34,206 nt of DNA. It comes from Myxococcota bacterium. GTDB lineage: Bacteria > Myxococcota_A > UBA796 > CAJQPC01. The notes under the pieces are model-generated. The model worked only from the letters and a program-made list of their open reading frames with translations. It searched no databases and had not been told where the DNA came from. A program made the translations under genes and the position numbers. This document shows, in pieces, positions 29,633 through 34,206 of the stretch; the first letter of the stretch is position 1, and each line of letters starts with the position of its first letter. Location of the stretch: positions 1-34,206 of the forward strand of contig JAKLKD010000063.1 in NCBI GenBank assembly GCA_023150845.1, given 5' to 3'.

Positions 29633-31051
29633 TTAGTCGTCCTCGCCGTGGGTGAACTTCGCCCAGCGGTGGCGAAACGAGCGGAAGGTGATGTGGCAGA
29701 GCTCGGCGGCGCGGGTCTTGTTGCCCCCGGCGGCGGAGAGCGCCGCGCGTAGGAGGCGCTCCTCGTAGGCGCTGAGCAAGGCGTCAAGGTCGATGCCGTC
29801 GGCGGGGAACTCCTCGGCGCTCACGAGGCCGAGCGACGCGGCGGCGCCCCCGGCGGCCCGGGCGGCCCGCGCCTCCAAGGGGAGGTCTTCAGGGCGCACG
29901 ACCTCCCCCTCACACATCGCGACGGCGGCCTCCATCACGTTGCGCAGCTCACGCACGTTGCCCGGCCAGGCGTGCGCGTAGAGCCGCTCCAAAGCGTCGG
30001 GGTGCAGGGCCCGCACGCGCTTCTCGTACTCCCGGGCGTACTCCCGCAAGAAGTGCTCGGCGAGCAGCCGCACGTCCTCGCCGCGCTCCCGCAGGGGCGG
30101 CAGCTCGACGCTCACGACCTTGAGGCGGTAGTAGAGATCCTCGCGAAAGCGCCCGGCGCGCACGTCCTCGGCGAGGTTTCGGTTCGTGGCGGTGACGAGG
30201 CGCACGTCCACCTCGACCTCCTTCACGTCGCCGACGGGGGTGACCTTCCGCTCGGCCAAGGCCCGCAGGAGCTTCACCTGGGCGCTCGGCGGCATGTCGC
30301 CGACCTCGTCCAGAAAGAGCGTGCCGCCATGCGCGGCCTGCAAGAAGCCGATGCGGTCGCTCACCGCCCCGGTGAACGCCCCCCGCTTGTGGCCGAAGAG
30401 CTCGGACTCAAAGAGGCCCTCGGGGATCGCCGCGCAGTTCACCGCCACGAAGGGCTGGTCCGCCCGGGAGCCGCTGTAATGAATCGCCCGGGCGACCATC
30501 TCTTTGCCCGTGCCGCTCTCGCCCAACAACAGGCAGCTCACCTTCTGGTCCTTCACCCGCCGGATCACGTCGTAGACGGGCATCATGCGCTCCGACGCGC
30601 CGATGAGCTGGCCGAACCAGAACTTCTGCTTGAGCTCGGCGCGGAGCGCCTGGTTCTCCTGAATCAGGCTGCGGGTGCCCAAGGCGCGCTCGATGACGAC
30701 GAGCAGCTCCTTGTTGTTGTAGGGCTTCTTCACGAAGTCCGCGGCCCCGGCGCGCACGGCCTCGATGGCCTCTTCAGTGTCGCCGAAGCCGGAGATCATC
30801 ACGATGGGCACGTCCGAGTGGGGCGCGCCGCCCTCCCGCAGGCGGCGGATGAGGTCGAGCCCCGAGAGCCCCGGCAGGTTGAGGTCGGTGATGATGAGGT
30901 CCACCGTCTGGGTCTTGAGCAGGCGCAGGCCCTCTTCAGCGCTCGCCGCCGTGGCGGTCTGGTACTTGTTGCGCTCCAGGAGCATCGCCAGGGTCTTCCT
31001 GACGTTGAGCTCGTCGTCGATGACCAGCACGCGCGGCTCAGCGGGGGGCAT
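29633..31051 (-). CDS. pilR: Sigma-54-dependent response regulator, PilR type
   Basis: 472 residues. The receiver domain at about 7-122 has Asp12-Asp13, phospho-acceptor Asp56 and Lys109. The AAA+ sigma-54 interaction domain at about 145-370 has Walker A GESGTGK (177-183), GAFTGA at 224-229 (the loop contacting sigma-54), Walker B 'GGTLFLDEVGDM' and arginine fingers in 'REDLYYRLKV'. The C-terminal Fis-type helix-turn-helix at about 435-468 (NKTRAAELCHITFRSFRHRW) resembles PilR. As PilR it would activate pilin gene transcription with RNA polymerase-sigma-54. Its ATG overlaps the pilS stop region by 14 nt, and it follows pilC-pilS in the order common to Myxococcota and gamma-proteobacteria. All key residues are present. 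Convergent with LysR, 3 nt apart. Confidence 0.92.
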   Translation of the reverse strand: MPPAEPRVLVIDDELNVRKTLAMLLERNKYQTATAASAEEGLRLLKTQTVDLIITDLNLPGLSGLDLIRRLREGGAPHSDVPIVMISGFGDTEEAIEAVRAGAADFVKKPYNNKELLVVIERALGTRSLIQENQALRAELKQKFWFGQLIGASERMMPVYDVIRRVKDQKVSCLLLGESGTGKEMVARAIHYSGSRADQPFVAVNCAAIPEGLFESELFGHKRGAFTGAVSDRIGFLQAAHGGTLFLDEVGDMPPSAQVKLLRALAERKVTPVGDVKEVEVDVRLVTATNRNLAEDVRAGRFREDLYYRLKVVSVELPPLRERGEDVRLLAEHFLREYAREYEKRVRALHPDALERLYAHAWPGNVRELRNVMEAAVAMCEGEVVRPEDLPLEARAARAAGGAAASLGLVSAEEFPADGIDLDALLSAYEERLLRAALSAAGGNKTRAAELCHITFRSFRHRWAKFTHGEDD

Positions 31052-32579
31052 CTTGATCCTCAGTCGGCGCGTTGGGGGACGCAGGGTTCAGCGGCAACCA
31101 TATCGCGAAGGTGGTGCCTTGCTGAAGCCTGGAGCGAACCCGAATCTGGCCGCCGTGGGCGCGCACGATGCGGTCCACCACGGCGAGGCCCAGCCCCGTC
31201 CCCCCGGTTCGTTTGGTGAAGAAGGGGTCGAAGATGCGGGCGAGGTCCGCCTCGGAGATGCCGACGCCCTCGTCGCGCACCATGACGGTGACCCCCTCGC
31301 CCTCGACGCCGAGGCGCACCTGCACGACGCCGCCGTCGGTCATGGACTGCGCGGCGTTGCTCAGGAGGTTCCAGATGACCTGGCGGAGCTGGTCCGGGTC
31401 GGCGCGTAGGGTCGGGACCGGGTTGAGCCGGGTCTCTAAGCTGACGCGCCCGGCGAGGCGCGGGTCGGCGCCCATGGCGGTGACGACGGCGGAGATGATG
31501 GCGCCAAGCTCCGTGGGCTGGAGCTGCGGGGCCTGGGGCCGGGCGCTCTCCAAGAGGTCGGTGATGAGGCGCTCGATGCGGGCGACCTCGTCGAGCACGA
31601 TCTCCCGGAGCGGCTGGTCCTCCTGGGCGACCTCCATCATCTGCACCGCGCCGGACAGCGCCGTGAGCGGGTTTCGCACCTCATGGGCGATGCTCGCCGC
31701 GAAGCGCCCGACCGCGGAGAGCCGCTCCTGCTGGCGCACCTCCTGCTCCATTCGGCGGAGGCGGCTCACGTCCTCAATCGTGAGCACGGCGCCGCCGTCC
31801 TCCATCGGCGAGCGCGCCAGGAGCAGGTGCCGGGCCCGGTCGTCCTCTCCGCGCTGCACGACCTCCCAGGCGCCGTCGGCCTGCTCCTCCCAGCCGGAGA
31901 TGACCTCCGAGGCGGGGCGCTCGGCCAGGGCCGGGAAGAGGTCCAGGGCCATGGGGTTCGCCGAGCGCAGGCGGCCGTCGCGGTTGATGAGCACGATGCC
32001 CGAGCGTAAGGCGCCGACGACCTGGCTCAGATCTTGCTCAAGCGCGTAGGTGCGGGAGGCCTGGCGGTCGAGCTGCTCCTCGGCGGCGCGCAGGTTCTCG
32101 GTGAGCTTACCCGCCAACAAGGCGGCCAAGAAGAAGCCCATGACGCGGATCGCCACGTCGGAGATGAGCCCGGGCAGACGCTCCAAGGCCCCGACGCTCA
32201 CGAGCTCCCAGCCTTGCCAGGCGCCCATGAGCCCGAGGATCAGCGCGTAGACCGCGGCGACGATGAGCGAGCCCCGGCCGTCTACGAGGTAGGCCGAGCC
32301 GACGACGCTCAGCACATAGAGCCCGCCGAACACGCTCGACGCCCCGTTGGTGAGGAGCGTCACCGCCGTGATCGCCGCGCAGTCCATGGCGAGCTGCAGC
32401 CAGGCCACGCGGCGCACGTCCACGCGCCGGTTGAGCCCGATGGCCGAGAGCCCCATCGCCGCGCAGACCAAGATGGCGATGAGCGTGAAGCGCTCCCGCT
32501 CGGCCACCTGGGACTGGCCGACGGTGAGCCAGCGCAGCACCAGGCTGCCGAGCAGCACCACGGTGAGGCCGAGCCGCAC
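31038..32579 (-). CDS. pilS: Sensor histidine kinase, PilS type
   Basis: 513 residues from a GTG at 32577-32579. The N-terminal about 160 residues hold six hydrophobic segments, the PilS membrane sensor layout. A PAS-like domain follows at about 190-275 ('GALRSGIVLINRDGRLRSANPMALDLF'). Then come the DHp H-box with phospho-acceptor His299 in 'SIAHEVRNPLTALSG' and the HATPase domain with N-box 'QVIWNLLSNAAQSM', G1 'VRDEGVGI', F-box 'IFDPFFTKRTGGTGLGLAVV'. It phosphorylates PilR and in other bacteria senses pilin level in the inner membrane. The frame stays open upstream of the GTG with coding-like sequence, so the true start may lie nearer 32660 (see findings). Confidence 0.92.
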   Translation of the reverse strand: MRLGLTVVLLGSLVLRWLTVGQSQVAERERFTLIAILVCAAMGLSAIGLNRRVDVRRVAWLQLAMDCAAITAVTLLTNGASSVFGGLYVLSVVGSAYLVDGRGSLIVAAVYALILGLMGAWQGWELVSVGALERLPGLISDVAIRVMGFFLAALLAGKLTENLRAAEEQLDRQASRTYALEQDLSQVVGALRSGIVLINRDGRLRSANPMALDLFPALAERPASEVISGWEEQADGAWEVVQRGEDDRARHLLLARSPMEDGGAVLTIEDVSRLRRMEQEVRQQERLSAVGRFAASIAHEVRNPLTALSGAVQMMEVAQEDQPLREIVLDEVARIERLITDLLESARPQAPQLQPTELGAIISAVVTAMGADPRLAGRVSLETRLNPVPTLRADPDQLRQVIWNLLSNAAQSMTDGGVVQVRLGVEGEGVTVMVRDEGVGISEADLARIFDPFFTKRTGGTGLGLAVVDRIVRAHGGQIRVRSRLQQGTTFAIWLPLNPASPNAPTEDQDAPR

Positions 32580-32694
32580 CGAGATGTAGACCTCGACGTG
32601 CTGGCGCAGGCGCGCCGGGGTGAGCCAACGATCCTGGCCGGTGTTCAGGGCGGGCGACGTGTGAACCTCCGGGACGTGAGGGCGCGTCCCGCGC

Positions 32695-33912
32695 TCAGCC
32701 GACCGCCTGGGCCATCGAGAAGATGGGCATGTACATCGCGATGACGAAGCCGCCGACGACGATGCCCAAGAAGAGCATAATCAGGGGCTCCATCATGCCC
32801 GTGAGGGCCTCGATGGCCTGATCGACCTCCTCGTCGTAGAAGTCGGCGATCTTGTTGAGCATGACGTCGAGCGCGCCGGTGCTCTCACCGACGGCGATCA
32901 TCTGACAGACCATGGGCGGGAACACCCCGGCCTCCGTGATGGGCTCGGCGATGGTGCGGCCCTCCGAGATCGCGGTGCGGGCGCCCATGACGGCGTTCTC
33001 GATGACGACGTTGCCCGCGGTCTTCGCGCAGATCTCCAGGCCGTCGAGGATGGGCACGCCGGAGGAGATCATCGTGCCCAAGGTGCGGCAGAAGCGCGCC
33101 ACGGCGACCTTTCGGATGGTGTCGCCGAGCACGGGGATCTTGAGGAAGAAGGCGTCGAGGGCGAGATGGCCCTTGGGCGTGGCGTAGAACGCCTTGAGGC
33201 CGTACCAGATGCCGCCCAAGATGCCGAGGATGATGTACCAGTTGCCCTGCACGAAGTAGGAGAGGTTCACGACGAACTGCGTCGGCGCGGGGAGCGCGCT
33301 GCCCATGTCGGCGAACATCTTCTCGAAGGTCGGCACGACCTTGAGCAAGAGCACGAGGGTGACGAGACCACCGACCGCGAAGACGATGACGGGGTAGGTC
33401 ATGGCGCCCTTGACCTTCCGCTGGAGCGCCTGGTTCTTCTCCATGAACTGCGCGAGGCGGTTCAAGATCGTGTCGAGGATACCGCCGATCTCACCGGCCG
33501 CGACGAGGTTCCGGAACAGCTCGTCGAAGGTCTGGGGGAACTTCTTGAGCGCCTCCGCGAAGGTCGTGCCGCTCTCGACCTGCTCCTTGATCGAGGTGAG
33601 CTGCTCCCGAAGGGTCGGGTTCTCCGACTGCTCCGAGAGGATCGTGAGGCACTGAATGAGGGGCAAGCCCGAGTCGATCATCGTGGCGAACTGGCGCGTG
33701 AAGACGACCAGGTCCTTGATGGTGACCTTGGGCTTCATCATCGCGGTGAGCGGCCCGAGGTTGATCTCGATTCCCCCCTTGGGCTTTACCTCGGTGGGGT
33801 TGATCTTCATCAGGCGGAGACGCGACTTCGCGGCCTCCAGATCAGCAGCCTCGATGCTGCCCTTCTTCGCTTCGCCGTTCGCGGCGCGGCCTTCATAGGC
33901 GAATACTGGCAT
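32695..33912 (-). CDS. pilC: Type IV pilus inner-membrane platform protein PilC
   Basis: 405 residues from the ATG at 33910-33912, preceded by AGGAGG; an in-frame frame upstream to 34011 has no such site. Two T2SS_F/GspF domains are visible: about 68-190 ('LVVFTRQFATMIDSGLPLIQCLTILSEQ', 'LFRNLVAAGEIGGILDTILNRLAQFME') and about 270-395 ('VARFCRTLGTMISSGVPILDGLEICAKT', 'MIAVGESTGALDVMLNKIADFYDEEVDQAI'). Hydrophobic segments lie at about 170-190, 220-245 and the C-terminus (LFLGIVVGGFVIAMYMPIF). PilC links the PilB/PilT motor ATPases to pilin assembly in the inner membrane. It is followed by pilS and pilR on the same strand, giving pilus-based (in myxobacteria, social) motility as the likely role. 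Confidence 0.95.
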   Translation of the reverse strand: MPVFAYEGRAANGEAKKGSIEAADLEAAKSRLRLMKINPTEVKPKGGIEINLGPLTAMMKPKVTIKDLVVFTRQFATMIDSGLPLIQCLTILSEQSENPTLREQLTSIKEQVESGTTFAEALKKFPQTFDELFRNLVAAGEIGGILDTILNRLAQFMEKNQALQRKVKGAMTYPVIVFAVGGLVTLVLLLKVVPTFEKMFADMGSALPAPTQFVVNLSYFVQGNWYIILGILGGIWYGLKAFYATPKGHLALDAFFLKIPVLGDTIRKVAVARFCRTLGTMISSGVPILDGLEICAKTAGNVVIENAVMGARTAISEGRTIAEPITEAGVFPPMVCQMIAVGESTGALDVMLNKIADFYDEEVDQAIEALTGMMEPLIMLFLGIVVGGFVIAMYMPIFSMAQAVG

Positions 33913-33954
33913 CGCGGAAGCGGCCTCCTGCTGCTTTGCTCCGAACCGAGCCCT

Positions 33955-33984
33955 AGTGTACCTGCCATGGGCATCATCCTGCAA
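33955..33984 (-). promoter_or_regulatory. Candidate promoter for pilC-pilS-pilR
   Basis: On the minus strand TTGCAG (33979-33984) and TACACT (33955-33960) are separated by 18 bp, matching the -35/-10 consensus at three and four of six positions. It lies 42 nt before the pilC start, after the hairpin that follows the upstream gene. No sigma-54 GG-N10-GC element was convincing here. Confidence 0.3.
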
Positions 33985-34015
33985 GCCCCCAGGATCTTTG
34001 GAGGCCCACACCGGG

Positions 34016-34053
34016 CGGGGCGGACAGCCTCGGGCTCAGCCCGGGCCGCCCCG
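34016..34053 (-). terminator. Nested GC hairpin between the upstream gene and pilC
   Basis: CGGGGCGG (34016-34023) pairs exactly with CCGCCCCG (34046-34053), and an inner inverted repeat CGGGCT/AGCCCG (34031-34036 and 34038-34043) lies inside. It begins 1 nt after the stop of the upstream minus-strand gene. No T-tract follows on that strand, so it may terminate with Rho or attenuate read-through into pilC. Confidence 0.5.
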
Positions 34054-34054
34054 C

Positions 34055-34206
34055 TCAGTCTTCGTAGCCCAGCTCCTCCATGGGCTGGCGGTCTTGCTCG
34101 TCGGCGGGGAAGGGCTCCTCACGGAGGGCGTCGTCGGGGCGCGGCGGCGGATCCCCCTCACCCGGCGGCAGGTCCTCGTCGTCGGGGAGGTTCATCGGGC
34201 CGTTGA
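34055..34206 (-). CDS. C-terminal end of an unidentified gene upstream of pilC (partial)
   Basis: The minus-strand frame is open from the window edge to a TGA at 34055-34057, giving 49 visible residues. They are very acidic and Pro-rich (DDEDLPPGEGDPPPRPDD, then ELGYED at the end) and look disordered. In many genomes the gene before pilC is pilT or pilB, so this may be a C-terminal extension of one of those ATPases, but no ATPase sequence is visible. An internal ATG near the right edge could instead start a short separate protein. Family unassigned. Confidence 0.45.
   Translation of the reverse strand, partial: NGPMNLPDDEDLPPGEGDPPPRPDDALREEPFPADEQDRQPMEELGYED

Overview
The window is a very GC-rich stretch of about 34 kb that reads like the chromosome of a myxobacterium-type organism (Myxococcota). 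Four things point there. One secreted protein (2137-2751) ends in a MYXO-CTERM-like sorting tail. A pilC-pilS-pilR run lies at the right end. Several proteins have Ala/Arg-rich, strongly GC-biased composition. Lipoproteins and outer-surface proteins are frequent. No tRNA, rRNA, CRISPR array, phage gene or transposase was seen, so this looks like ordinary chromosome with lineage-specific gene content. Genus and species cannot be given.

Layout, left to right. 1-2751: a gene cut by the window edge, a zinc-free anti-sigma-like protein, a short sigma-like/helix-turn-helix protein and the MYXO-CTERM protein. 2780-4739: a secreted SRPBCC-fold protein with a four-copy Ala/Lys/Glu repeat tail, divergent from a PLP-dependent Cys/Met-metabolism enzyme. 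4862-11724: a single-module, fully reducing type I polyketide synthase (KS-AT-DH-ER-KR-ACP) translationally coupled to a SAM methyltransferase, with a perfect 7-bp hairpin just before the PKS ribosome-binding site. 11740-16273: a lipoprotein, a deoxyhypusine-synthase-like protein coupled to FdhD, a DUF5690 transporter and a small His/Met-rich lipoprotein. 16359-17554: a stand-alone MbtH-like protein and an Lgt-family protein preceded by a palindrome and a consensus DnaA box.

17502-27443 is largely cell-surface carbohydrate and lipid chemistry. A minus-strand operon carries an RmlC-like epimerase, RmlB and a GT2. A plus-strand, tightly coupled four-gene operon carries a nucleophile-less alpha/beta hydrolase, an intact secreted alpha/beta hydrolase, a protein that looks like a metal-site-less metallo-beta-lactamase fold, and a geranylgeranyl-reductase-like flavoprotein. 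A second minus-strand operon carries an APH-like kinase and two GT2s, and a GT-C-type membrane protein diverges from it. 27406-29629 holds two secreted beta-barrel-like proteins, one with an apparent 1-nt frameshift, divergent from a LysR regulator across a dyad that fits the LysR box. 29633-34206 is the type IV pilus regulatory and assembly operon read leftwards (an unidentified upstream gene, pilC, pilS, pilR).

The least explained parts are the four-gene operon at 19990-23504, with two apparent pseudo-enzymes beside intact ones, the isolated PKS-methyltransferase pair with no release domain, and the orphan MbtH and FdhD genes whose usual partners (NRPS, formate dehydrogenase) are not in the window. 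All assignments come from reading motifs; no database search was possible.
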